In this document: positions 1-10,139 of the stretch, piece after piece | How positions within the stretch are numbered: the first letter of the stretch is position 1 | Layout: every line of letters starts with the position of its first letter | From: Balanoglossus misakiensis | Lineage: Eukaryota > Hemichordata | DNA: 64,000 nucleotides | NCBI GenBank assembly: GCA_040954595.2 | Contig: CM082588.2 | Location: forward strand, 12,400,001 to 12,464,000 | Direction: 5' to 3' | Translations under genes and position numbers: made by a program | The notes under the pieces: generated by a model | Told to the model about the DNA's origin: nothing | Database searches by the model: none | Seen by the model: only the letters and a program-made list of their open reading frames with translations

Positions 1-689
1 CGGTTACAAAGTAGGCATTTTTGTCTAGGCTAGCGTTTTTTTTCTCTCTCCATTTGTTTTTCTTCATTGGAGAGTTAATTAGTTTCGATAGATAATTCGC
101 TTGGTGTCATATCTATGGTGTAAACCATTTAGGATAAAAATTACATGTTTAAAAAATTCAGTATGTATGCATGAATTGAGTGATTATTTGAGGAACCTAT
201 TCAAATCTGGTTCACAGTCATTTCTTTCATTTCATGGCAAGACCACGCCAAATAGAAGAACAAAAAAATCAGAAAAAGTTTCAGATGTTCCAAGTATAAC
301 AGAAAGTGGGTCAGTGCGAGGACAAGAGTCCTTGAAATTGTCACACTTCGTGCCGCGTACTTCGTGTTGACATGAATTTGGCGGAAGTGTAAAGCATTTG
401 TGTGTAGGGTTGGCAAAATTAAGCGCATGGATTGGTATGCGTACAGAGGTTGTCAGCGTTCGCAAATCATTGCGAAAATATTTAGTTTGCGTATAAAGTT
501 TACAAAAATATCAATTTATGATAGAAATTGTTCACGCAATGTAAAAAAAATAATTGATCTTGATGCATGAAAATTTGCGCCTACCCATGTAAAAAATGGT
601 TTGTCGGACGATGACGAACATGCCAATAACTCGATCACAGTCAATCAAATCACTGGTACCAGACACGCCCTAATCGAGGGGTTATCGTG
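1..689. other. AT-rich stretch, no gene seen
   Basis: No exon, recognisable protein or terminal repeat is visible. Short open frames at 101-370 and, antisense, 201-465 overlap each other and have no protein-like composition. If DNA-PKcs continues upstream, this would be intron. Confidence 0.5.
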
Positions 690-752
690 CAGACTGCATG
701 TTTAAAAGTGACGCGCGAGAGGACGCTAAACAAACTCTTTTTTTTGGCCTTA
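690..752 (-). repeat. End fragment of the GGCC/A-run TIR transposon
   Basis: On the minus strand this matches the left end of the element at 2,815-4,141: AAGGCC, an A-run, GAGTTTGTTTAGCGTCC, then a GCGCGTCACTTTTAAACATG block. Only about 60 bp are kept. It abuts the R1 repeat at the same internal point at which the 2,815 element abuts R2. Confidence 0.6.
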
Positions 753-1130
753 TGTAATCATTCAGGAATTTGCTGTGTTTTGAAACACAGGAGGGAGTTC
801 CTGCCTAATTAAAACAACTCAATAAAGTAAATACACAATCTGACCAGTAGTTCTTGAGTTACTGAGTTTTGACCAAATTCACATTTGTCTAGCTAATTTG
901 CATATTTTTGGCAATGACAACTTCATTTGAACAAACTCCCATCTACAGCCCAGCCTGCATCTGCACACCAAATATCGAGGTTATACGCGCAGCGGTTTTC
1001 AAGTTTTTGATGTGGACGGACATACAGACATACATCCATCCATACATCCATACATCCATCCATACATACATACAGACGCAACCGATCCCATAAGGTCCCA
1101 TGGTGAAAACCAATGGGACCTAACAACGGA
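753..1130 (-). repeat. Dispersed repeat R1 with (CATC)n microsatellite
   Basis: Reverse-strand copy of a family also at 10,140, 21,643 and 37,135. Diagnostic parts are a short inverted repeat around GGTCCCATTGG at one end, a CATC/GGAT microsatellite (1,021-1,080), the block ACATCAAAAACTTGAAAACC, and an AT-rich tail. No coding capacity. Probably a short non-autonomous element; class not determined. Confidence 0.7.
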
Positions 1131-1425
1131 TTCGGACCAAACTACGGTGGTTAAAGAATTTAACAATGTGTTCAACTTAATTCAGAAGCATGCATTCTCA
1201 CCTACAGAAATCAATCTAGCCTTAGCATGCCAAACTTGTCATTACATATGCTACAAGCTCCTTTCTTGGCTAAATGCCGACATGGGTTTGAATAGTTACA
1301 CCACGAAAAAGGGAATTCTCATGTATTATTGCAATTCACAATTATTGTCTAGTGTAATGACCTGTAAAACTTTTAGGCAGAGACTTCCTAAGGAGATATA
1401 CATTTTGATGCAATACCTCCTTGTA
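1118..1425 (+). other. Open frame of unknown meaning between two repeats
   Basis: The plus frame stays open through 1,012-1,482, but both ends lie in repeats (R1 and the fold-back fragment). The unique middle of about 100 codons includes NLIQKHAFSPTEINLALAC. It could be a relic of a coding exon, but there are no convincing splice sites and no family I recognise. Chance openness is possible. Confidence 0.2.
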
Positions 1426-1665
1426 GTGCAGGAGCTAACCCCACATTTTGGCATAATTGTGCACTTTGGGTTAAAAGCATAAAACTTGGTACACTTATGC
1501 ATTGACCCGTGGCGGCTGTTTTCTGATATGGATCCAAAATTACAGCGCCCTCTAGTGGCCAGAAAAAGACATTCATACTTAAAAATTGTGCACTTTGGGT
1601 TAAAAGCATGAAATTTGGTACAATTATTCATTGACCCATGGCGGACATTTTCCAATATGTATCCC
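1426..1665 (+). repeat. Left-arm fragment of the fold-back element
   Basis: Matches the first ~240 bp of the 1.16-kb fold-back element: the terminus TAGTGCAGGAGCTAACCCC, both ~130-bp subrepeats, and one CTCF-like motif inside CAGCGCCCTCTAGTGGCC. It is cut at the second GGATCC-like block (here GTATCCCTC). The loop and right arm are absent. Confidence 0.85.
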
Positions 1666-1909
1666 TCATTTCTATCACTTACTGCTAGGCAAAGTCATCA
1701 ATGAAAAATCTTCAAAAATGATCAGTCTGTTTTCATTTGATATAAAATAACATGTAAAGACAAAAAACCATTGCTTCTGGTGGGCTTCGTAAAGCATTCA
1801 GAGCAGTTAGTCAAACTGGACTGAAGTGATCATAATGAGATTGCGAACCATGTTTTCAAAATACTTTTTGCGTTCTGTCACAGCATGTTTGACATTTTTG
1901 CAGACATTT
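1666..1909. other. No feature seen (3' side of the small minus-strand gene)
   Basis: Short unique stretch between the fold-back fragment and the stop codon of the minus-strand gene model at 1,910-2,574. A clear polyadenylation signal could not be picked out. Confidence 0.4.
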
Positions 1910-2574
1910 TCAGTGTGGGTGTGTGCTATAATTATCCTTCAGATAGTGGAAAGCATCACTACATTCACACGGCTTGACAACTCTTGGAAATGGTATTAAA
2001 CGTTCACATTCTCTACGGAAGTCTGGTTCAAGGAAGTCTATTCCAATGTCAAGAATACCAGCTTGAATGGCCACCTCTTGCAATTCATCATCACATACTT
2101 CCCAACCTGTGAAAAATTCAAATACAAGAACAAATATTCAGACAAGTTTTAGTCCACCAGATGACCCTCACTCCAGTTTTCTCATTTGATGAGCACTGTA
2201 TACAGGTACATCAACTTAGGTTCCAGGATAGGACATGGCCCTTTTTAAATAAACATTCTGTGTAAGAATGTAATGAGCAGACTAGAAATGGCGTGGTTGG
2301 GTACATTTGTGCTAATTTCCCCATAGAGTTACATGTAAAAATAGAAGAAACCACCTCGCCACTGGTTTTGAGTAGTGTGGGTCGGACGATTGCCAGGTTC
2401 TGATCGTGTTATGTCCCGTGTGACTGCCATGGCGCGTCACGGTGATTGGATGAAAGTATTCACACACAACGCATAGAACTAACCAAGTACGTCTCCGCGA
2501 TCTTTTCTCGCCTTCCTTGTCCCGGCTCTCTTCTCCTTCATTGCCTCCTTAAACATTGTCCACGCCGTAGTCAT
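1910..2574 (-). CDS. Small two-exon gene model, unrecognised protein of ~95 residues
   Basis: The last exon (1,910-2,106) has an open frame of 65 codons without an ATG, ending in TGA at 1,910-1,912. It follows a good acceptor (TTTTTCACAG) and includes DELQEVAIQAGILDIGID and FRRECERLIPFPRVVKPCEC. Upstream on the same strand, an ATG at 2,574 opens 30 codons of K/R-rich sequence to a GTTAGT donor at 2,483. The exon phases match (1 nt + 2 nt make a glycine codon), giving a 95-residue protein. No family recognised. It lies antisense to the DNA-PKcs exons, possibly in one of that gene's introns. It could also be a two-exon relic of a larger gene or part of a transposon. The phase match and open frames are seen; expression is unknown. 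Confidence 0.45.
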
Positions 2575-2814
2575 TGTATATGATCCGTGAGCTGCGAAGT
2601 AATATTTAATATCACTATTTTACGATGCATATACACATGATACAGATGACAGGAAAACACTGCTGCAATCCGCCATGTTCCAAAAATCATCGTCATTTTA
2701 TGATGTAAAGTGCAAATGAAAGGACCTTCTGTAAAAATATATGATGAGTGATGTACTCGAAAACTCAACATTTTATGCCACTGCACCTACCTCAATATGT
2801 TCTCAAATTTTGCA

Positions 2815-4141
2815 GTTAGGCCAAAAAAAAAAAGAGTTTTGTTTAGCGTCCTCGCGCGCGTCACTTTTAAACATGCGCGTCGAGGCTTTTTTTTTCGTAA
2901 TTTTCGAACCCGGAAATTAACAGTTCAGTGTTTTCTCCAGGACGCGCGATCGCGCGATTCCCCCTATTTTACACTTGAAGCGCCCCTTGTAACAAGTTCA
3001 GGGGGCGACAATCGCCCCTTCGTGAGCAGCCCACCCGGCCAGTACATGCGCGTCCAAGCCTCAATAGCAGGCACCGTCAGTCAAAACACTGGGAAAACGG
3101 CCGATATTACTGCGTGCTGGCCTATACATTTTAACTTCCCACCCCCCAAAACTATGTTGTAGATGACTTTCACATTCATTCACGTGTAATTTTGCTCCAG
3201 GGCTGTAGTGTGCAATTGTTGGAACAGCCTATCTGGATACCGTCTAAATTTAGAGCACACACTCTGCACTCAAGTGAACTTGTTGTTATGGTGACTTTTG
3301 AAATTGGGTTGGCAAAACGTAACAATTTTATGCAAATTAAAGAAACTGCGTTCCTGCCATGGCGATTATCAAGAATGTATCAGTTTTCCATGACCTTGTT
3401 TTCTTACGTAGGAAGGAAAGTCATTCAATATGTACAGAGACTGTTTATTTGAGTAGTGTGCATAGCCACAGATGGGGAAGTGTACGCAGAAATCTCAAGG
3501 AATATACCGCTTCAATTTATTTCACTATTAATGGTTTCACAATCTAATATTTTGGCAGCTATAAAACTGAAACTTTTAAAATCAAACAAGAAATTTTTTT
3601 CTCAGGTGTAGTATTAAAGAAAGACACTATTGATTTTGCAGTTGCATTTATTTTATTCATTTCACTCTACTTGTCAGGGGAGCAGTTAATCAGTCACTCT
3701 CCTACCACTTGTGTAATTAATTTCAGGAGTTATTTTCAGCTCTCCAGCATTTTTTAAATTACATGCCCTGAAAGTTATGCAAGCTGGTGTCTTCCTCTGC
3801 AAAAACTACTAATTTAAAGTAGAAAAAACTGTAACTGTTAATATGTTGTCAAGTTCACATGTAAAATGTTGTCATTTACTTATGCTGTTTTTAATATGGA
3901 ATGAAGGCAGTTAGTAAGTTAACGTTCAAAATTGTCATTCCTTGATGTTTACCTAATTAACATAAATTATGCAAATCATGATTCCCCCTACTTTGACCAA
4001 ATCCCCCCTTAAATTTGGACTATTAAAGAAATATTTGCTGTTCTTGTTTCGCAGAAAAAAAAAAAAAAAGAAGCCGCATCACCGCATCAATTTTGAGATT
4101 TTGCTTGGACGCTAAAAAAAACTCTTTTTTTTTGGCCTAAC
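2815..4141. mobile_element. 1.3-kb non-autonomous DNA transposon, ~35-bp TIRs (GTTAGGCC + A-run)
   Basis: The ends are inverted copies: GTTAGGCC, an A-run, then GAGTTTTGTTTAGCGTCC on the left, and the mirrored form ending GGCCTAAC on the right. The interior is AT-rich with homopolymer runs and a CG-rich patch near 2,940-3,010, and has no transposase. Its right end abuts repeat R2 at TGGCTAAG. A lone end of the same family (690-752) abuts R1 at the matching point. Uninterrupted R1-R2 at 10,140-10,740 shows the join without the element. Superfamily not determined. Confidence 0.65.
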
Positions 4142-6345
4142 TGGCTAAGTTTTATAGAGGCCAGCTGTTCTATTTAGTGTATGTACAGTACATATCAGTC
4201 TTCGGACTGAGCGCGATTCCCATTATCAAAACACCGCAAAGCATGCTGGGAAATTTCAGCACTCATTGACCTCTGTTATGGCGGCCAAGAACCCAGCGTA
4301 CGTAGAGAGATTTCAATCCAATTTTTTTCCATGTTTTGAGAGTACTTGACAGATTTCGTTATCTTTGTGAAAATTATTGAAATAAAGCAATAAGAGAATC
4401 AAAGAGATGAATTCGGTAGATTTGCGAAAAATAAAAATAAACGAGTTACCTTTGACCCCTTCTATTTTAGCCTTCAGAGGCATATACCAACTTTGATTTT
4501 TTGTGCCTTTTCATCCAAAGCTTCAATGGACGAGAAAAAACGTGGTATATACTCTATTTCATTAGAACTTTGTTGGAAACTATCGTATATCATGATCAAC
4601 GACTAAATAGAGACTGTGGGACGTCTCCAATTGTTGTTGTTAAATTGGCGATTTTGTAGCAAAATACCGTGATTTTGCCGTGTCGTAGTAAAAAAAATCC
4701 AGACGCAAATGTCATGCAGAGTGTTTATTTTAATCACTCATCACCTCTTATGCTCATTTTTTCGTTCAGAACATCTTACCCGTAAATTCCACACTTTCTG
4801 ACAGGGTCTTCCTGGCACACACTGTTTTTGGGTGAAAATGCAGTGATTTGTTTGATTTTTTGTGCCTTTTCATCCAAAGAGTGAAAACTATTCAAACTCG
4901 AATTTCTGGGGTCATAGATACTTTATTGTTATCATACGAACCTATTTTAGCTAGTGCTAAGCCTCTAAAAAAATATGCAGCCACTCGAAGTGAGGCGTAA
5001 AACGTACTTTGTCGATATTTTGGTTATGAATGTTTGTGGGCCTTCAATCAATAATTTATCAGGTACGACCGTCCGCAGTGCCCAAATTACTTACGATACA
5101 TGTTGTTATTTCGTAATCACACCGATCGAACACAGATACCTCGCGTGGATGCATGCACCATGTCGTTTTTCAACGGTTTTGTGAATTTAACACCAATTTC
5201 AAGGGAAGTGCTTGCAGTCATGTATCCCACAATCAGCCAAAATAAGACCCCAACAGCGAAAAAAGAGACGCATCTGGAACAAACACGCATATTTACTTTC
5301 TCTTACTTCCGTAAGAACCGCGATTACATGCAGAATTACCCCCACTAGAGCCCATGTGTGTACCCTAATCACATGGGTCAGTCTCTGACACAGAGATATC
5401 AACACCCCTTTTATGACGTTCAAGCCTGATGACAGCATCATTGATCAATGGGTGGGTAGATATACTCATAACTGACATGATCTTATATATAAATATTCAG
5501 ATATTTGTTTACAACAAACTTAGATGTATCGAATAAACTTTGAGCAAAAGCGTGAAGCCTTGCCTTTCTTGGCGGGAGATTGACGCATGTTGTTTACGTT
5601 ACCATGGCGCCATAGAAATAGTAACGCTATTTAGCATATCACGTGCACTAAATGACACCCACTGGTTGGCGTATTCAAAAGGTCATAACATTTTGGGGTC
5701 ATCAGTCGGCAGACTGAAAGTCATTGAGAAATTGTGGTTTCTCGTCATTCAATTGAGGTTCATTGGTCAGAGAAAGTCGCCTGGGAATCGGCAGGCTTCG
5801 CTGCGTGCTGAATATGCTGAAATAATTGCACCAGCACCATTTTAGCAACCACGATCTGTCAAATTTTGGTCAGTTCCATAGGCATCGCCATGCAATTTGC
5901 AGTGTGGGGCTGGTAAATTCAAGTGTTGATGTTTTTTCTGAGTTAATTTTTGTAAAAAAATCACGTCGGTTTTTGGATTTGTCACAGCGAGTAAGGAACT
6001 TAATGTCAGTTCTTTGTTAAAAGCTAAGCTCGCTGGATTTTTTTCGTGTTGGAGACACTGCGACTTGTAATTTCTGTTTCCGACCGTAATTTTCCGGACA
6101 CTCGACAGCGTAGTCAGCCTTTTTGAATACTTAATGAGTGATAATGGCCACGCCCACTTTGCGCGCTCAGTCCGAAGACTGTATGCCATTGGCAGCTTAT
6201 GGGTCAGTCAGTGTTTGCCCATTGATCTCACGCTATGTGTGTGTTTGTCTGTCTGTCTGTATATGGAAATGTACTCCGGTGTAGACTTTTTCTTGTGTAA
6301 TCCCTCAATGGGACAGCCGTGTCCTTGACGCGATTTTTTTCGATG
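4142..6345 (+). repeat. Repeat R2, split by the 2-kb insertion at 4,196-6,181
   Basis: Positions 4,142-4,195 and 6,182-6,345 together match the continuous R2 copy at 10,513-10,740 (TGGCTAAGTTTTA..., TGTCTGTCTGTCTGTATATGG, ...GTCCTTGACGCGATTTTTT). The halves are separated exactly by the inserted element, so the 10.5-kb copy is the empty site. Related tails lie at 23,660-23,970 and 38,915-39,220. Confidence 0.75.
4196..6181. mobile_element. 2.0-kb DNA transposon, 20-bp perfect TIRs, TAT target duplication
   Basis: Both ends read CAGTCTTCGGACTGAGCGCG inwards, a perfect 20-bp terminal inverted repeat. The flanks are TAT at 4,193-4,195 and TAT at 6,182-6,184, while the empty site near 10,572 has a single ACATATGCC. 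That supports a 3-bp duplication. The inside shows a short repeated block around TGTGCCTTTTCATCCAAAG (near 4,500 and 4,860) but no transposase. An ATGGCGGCCAAGAACC start near 4,270 gives only ~23 codons. Non-autonomous; superfamily unassigned. Confidence 0.75.
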
Positions 6346-6446
6346 GTAAAGTTGGACCTCTATAGAGGGGACCATTCCGAAGGGGGGGGGGGAAGGGTTA
6401 AAACTTAACCAATTCTCAATGATATTGATGGTGATGTACTTTGCAG

Positions 6447-6614
6447 GTGTGCGTTACATGTCCTCACAGTATTTAGCAGATAGCAGTCTGAGTGAAGAAA
6501 TATGTCAGTTTGATCTCAACAGTACGTGGGGCATTCAGCAGTACCATAGGCAGAGACTGAGACAGAACACCCTCATCTAGTTCACAGGCAGCTCTGGGCA
6601 GATCGGAGTCACCG
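6447..6614 (+). CDS. PRKDC: DNA-PKcs homologue exon, S2056-cluster region (frameshifted)
   Basis: Part of a homologue of the catalytic subunit of DNA-dependent protein kinase, the nuclear PIKK that joins with Ku at DNA ends in non-homologous end joining. The exon follows TACTTTGCAG and ends at CCG/GTAAGA. Its first half reads YMSSQYLADSSLSEE, close to the vertebrate sequence just before the S2056 autophosphorylation cluster. That frame stops at TAG 6,578-6,580. In the frame that joins in phase 0 to the next exon, the second half reads PSSSSQAALGRSESP, so an SQ site is kept (S 6,582-6,584, Q 6,585-6,587). One inserted base or two missing bases between the halves is needed. This may be a pseudogene, an assembly error, or a mis-set border. 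Confidence 0.7.
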
Positions 6615-6702
6615 GTAAGATATGCAGATATGCAGTTTCGCTCTTTAGTAGTTGGCTGCTGGCACCGTACATTGGAAGTAAAAGTGATTAACCCTATGAA
6701 TA

Positions 6703-7862
6703 GTGCAGGAGCTAAACCCCACATTTTGGCATAATTGTGCACTTTGGGTTAAAAGCATAAAACTTGGTACACTTATGCATTGACCCGTGGCGGCTGTTTT
6801 CTGATATGGATCCAAAATTACAGCGCCCTCTAGTGGCCAGAAAAAGACATTCATACTTAAAAATTGTGCACTTTGGGTTAAAAGCATGAAATTTGGTACA
6901 ATTATTCATTGACCCATGGCGGACATTTTCCAATATGGATCCCAAAAGACAGCGCCCTCTAGTGGCTAGAAACTGACATTTACACTTTTCCCTCCATTAA
7001 TGACACTTTTTGGGCAAGTTTAACACTCAGAGACAGGAATGTGGGTTGTAAAACATGCTTGCTCCCATACATTCCTTTGAATATTATCCTAATCCTGATG
7101 TACATGCATCAGATCAATCTTGTATGTTACTAATTGAACGATTTGTTCTTCGAAATAACAACCAGTTCAATACACAAAGTCATGCAAAGGGGTAATACAA
7201 CACCTCTTCTCCAGAAAGTCAAGGGCTCTCGAGAATACAGGCAGCATCTAAAGAACATGTGCTGTGAGAAACCTAGCAAAGCTATATCAAACCAACAGAA
7301 TCCCAGTGGAAATCAAGTTGGACAACTCTTAGTCAAGCCCAAGAAAAGAGTCAACCTCAGGAAATCAGTGGCCAAAAGTCATGCACATGATTCTGTAGGT
7401 GCTTTAGGTCTAGTCTGACAGCAGTGGTCATTGTTGCTGTGAAGGAAGATGTAATCAAGATTGATCTGATACATGTATATCAGGATTAGGATAATATACA
7501 CATGAATGTATGGTAGCAAGCATGTTTTACAACCCACATTCCTGTTTCTGAGTGTTACAAATGACCAAAAAGTGCCATTAATGGGGGAAAGTGTGAATGT
7601 CAGTTTCTGGCCACAAGAGGGCGCTGTCATTTTGGATCCATATCAGAAAATGGCCGCCATGGGTCAATGCATAAGTGTACCAAGTTTCAGGCTTTTAACC
7701 CGAAGTGCACGGTTTTTAAGTATGAATGTCTGTTTCTGGCCACTAGAGGGCGCTGTCATTTTGGATCCATATCAGAAAATGGCCGCCATGGGTCAATGCA
7801 TAAGTGTACCAAGTTTCAAGCTTTTAACCCAAAGTGCACGATTTTTTTGTTAACTGCCCCAC
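6703..7862. mobile_element. Fold-back element copy 1 (1.16 kb, long inverted arms, TA target)
   Basis: Arms of about 420 bp (6,703-7,122 and 7,456-7,862) are inverted copies. Each outer arm holds two ~130-bp direct subrepeats (GTGCACTTTGGGTTAAAAGC ... GCGCCCTCTAGTGGCCAG). The tips are GTGCAGGAGCTAAC and, inverted, GTGGGGCAGTTAAC, flanked by TA on both sides, which suggests a TA duplication. The 333-nt loop holds one ORF (7,134-7,418). No transposase. CTCF-like motifs lie at 6,821-6,837 and 6,950-6,966 (minus) and 7,610-7,626 and 7,739-7,755 (plus). Inserted in a DNA-PKcs intron. Confidence 0.85.
7134..7418 (+). CDS. 94-codon ORF in the fold-back loop, unknown
   Basis: This ORF begins 11 nt after the left arm ends and stops 37 nt before the right arm. 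It is basic and polar, with segments such as KVKGSREYRQHLKNMCCEKP and VKPKKRVNLRKSVAKSHAHD, and shows no signal peptide or membrane segment. The protein is identical in all four copies (also 16,743-17,027; 32,237-32,521; 55,387-55,671). The one loop nucleotide difference I noticed (GGC/GGT) is synonymous. No family recognised. It could be a captured exon or chance openness in young copies. Confidence 0.3.
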   Translation: MNDLFFEITTSSIHKVMQRGNTTPLLQKVKGSREYRQHLKNMCCEKPSKAISNQQNPSGNQVGQLLVKPKKRVNLRKSVAKSHAHDSVGALGLV

Positions 7863-7866
7863 TAGA

Positions 7867-7968
7867 ATAGGCCCTACTGAGAAACAAGCACTTGGTAGCC
7901 TAACAGGCCTGGGTGCCAGGATTCTAGGCACCCCGGAAATCACAACAGTTTCAACCGACTTGGCAGCG
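7867..7968 (-). repeat. Fragment of the piggyBac-type MITE found at 53,465
   Basis: Reverse-complement match to the inner-left part of the 53,465-53,756 element: AGGCCCTACTG..., CCTAACAGGCCTGGG..., CCAGGATTCTAGGCACC..., ending GACTTGGCAGCG. The TTAA end is lost. It abuts the right tip of fold-back copy 1. Confidence 0.65.
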
Positions 7969-8022
7969 TTTTTCCATTGGAATATTATCATGTTTGGCAC
8001 ATTATTTTTGCCCTGAATTTTT

Positions 8023-10076
8023 AGGGGACCAAGCGCCCTCAGGCGCTTGGTCCCCTTCTGTTATTGCTGGAGTTTTTCTTCTTTCTCCTTGAGTTGTTTT
8101 TTTTGCTCACGTTTTTCTCTGAAATTCCGGCAGCTGCGCCTATGAAATTTGGCACGGTGGTTGGGGCCCATGAGTACTGGTGCACCTGCCCTTTGAATTT
8201 GTAATTAGTCACGTGACTTGGTCGCTATAATCGAGCGAAATTTTCAAATTGACCTAATTTGCACGTTAATGGGGGCATGTACATTCTTTTCACGATTTTT
8301 GTAGACCATGTGGCCAAAATCCCATGTGCCAAATTTCAAGGTCCTAGGCCACGTCGATTTTGAGAAGAAGATTTTTGTAATATTTTTCTCATTATTGGTG
8401 GGCTGAGGACGGACACTGGGGCATCGGACTTTGACCGTCATTACGTAATGTTCTGGAGATCTCATTAGCAGGCTACTCACTTCTGGCGGGTTGCAGTAGT
8501 CCTTGGAAAATCGGCTGAAATATGTAAACAGACCAGTGATTATTTTCAACGGAATTAATTTTTAGACAACACATTATCGGAGTTCAGGCTGTGTTAGGGC
8601 GTTTTATTGAATTACGCTGCGTTTGTTAGCTGTTGCCGTTCAAATGTTTCTATCCAGACCCGGCTACATTGGTTAACATTCAATGTAATGCGGCAGCGGA
8701 CTTTGACCCTCAGTCGCTAATGTGGCTGAAATACGTCAGCAGACCAGTGATTTTCTTGCACGAAGGGAGTATGGTACCAGCAATAATCAGAGATCAGGCT
8801 TCGTTGCCGTTCAAAAGTTCCTACATGTACTTAAGTCGTGACGTTGCAACTGAATGTTCAGTATGGGGGTTGGCCCACAGGTGGCCGTGGGGGTTATCAG
8901 GTCGCCCGTAATGGCACGCAGCTTCATGCAGCTGTATGGGACCAAAATAATACGCCCGATTCGAGGGTCACCTGTGACACCTGCGTAACTCAATTATGTG
9001 CATGCGTAATTGTGGGGTCAATAAAAGGGATACTAGTGTGGTATTTGTTGCACATGGATCAATATGAAGTCCGATTTTCCTGTCAAGTTATGGGCGACTT
9101 AATCTGACATTTCACCTACTTTTACTTACTGAGCATCCACAGCAGATGTATGCAGCTTTGGCGTGGGGGGGGGGGGGGGCATATACGGATGGGACCATAA
9201 TGATATACCAAAGGCGGGGTCACCTGTTGCACCTGCCTAAGTCATTGATTTTGGACATTTAATTGGACACTAACCAACAGGGCAATAGGTGTGGTTTTTT
9301 TCCACAGGGACGAATGTAAGTGTGAGTTTGTTTTTGCCCAAATGTATAAGTTGATTTGGATGACCTCTGTCCTACAGTGCCATAGCTCAGCCCGTTGTAC
9401 AGGTGCAGCTTTGGTATTTGGAGGGATGACACTATCATGAAATGCCAAATACAGGGGGATACCTGCGACACCTGCTTGATTCATGTATTACGTGCATACC
9501 TAATGGTAGGCAAAGTGAAAGGGCTGCAAATGTAGGATTTGTTGCACATGACATAAACAGGAACGAAAATTTTTTGTCAAATTTTTGGGTGACCTCAGGT
9601 GTCCATTGACCTGCTTTCCATATGTTAGCACGCACATCATATATAGCCAGGTGTTTGGAGGGGTAGGGTAGGACCCTCTGCGTCATGAAATGCTAAATTT
9701 CTTGGGGCACCTGTTACTTACTTGCGTAACTCATTATTATGGCCATATCTAATTTGACAAACCCAAACAGCGAGGATTTTCTGTTGTCTTGAATATGAAC
9801 CAAATTTTGAATATAACCTAATTTTTGGCCCAATTTTTGGGTACCCTCAGCTGACCTTTGAAGTATACTTGCTGAAGAACTTACAACGTGGAAGTTCACC
9901 TTTGGTTGTTGTGTTTGTACTTGTAAGACATCCATTTCGGGTGGTTGCCTACTTCCCCATATCTCCACATCCACAGCAAATACAGCCTACGCATTTGAAT
10001 GGTACAACCCTGAATGGACTCTAATGGTTATTAACTCTATGCTTGGGCCCCTTCAATGCTGCTTGCAGCTTTAATT
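8023..10076 (-). mobile_element. Helitron-like non-autonomous element H1 (~2 kb)
   Basis: Read on the minus strand it starts AATTAAAGCTGCAAGCAGC at 10,076 and ends in a GGGACCAAGCGCC hairpin (8,023-8,056) preceded by AGAAGAAAAACTCCAGCAAT. Other family members (46,564-50,595) have the same start and end type. The interior repeats degenerate ~230-bp modules with 'cacctgcntaa', 'aggtcaccca' and 'cctattggt' blocks. No helicase or Rep domain. Assignment to Helitron/Helentron-like elements rests on the terminal hairpin and absence of target duplication (empty site at 52,109). Confidence 0.55.
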
Positions 10077-10139
10077 AAATTTTGGGTAGTGTATCTCTTT
10101 AAGGTGGTATTGCATGAAAAGTTGTGATTTTTGCCAAAT

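Noticed and set aside
923-1126. ORFs made of YIHPSIH / MDGCMDVW repeats
   Set aside because: Translation of the CATC/GGAT microsatellite in R1 (also at 10.2, 21.7 and 37.2 kb).
6703-6945. ORFs of the type MLLTQSAQF... and MGSILENVRHGS... (many places, both strands)
   Set aside because: They are chance frames through the fold-back arms and recur wherever the arm does, in different frames; no evidence of a protein.
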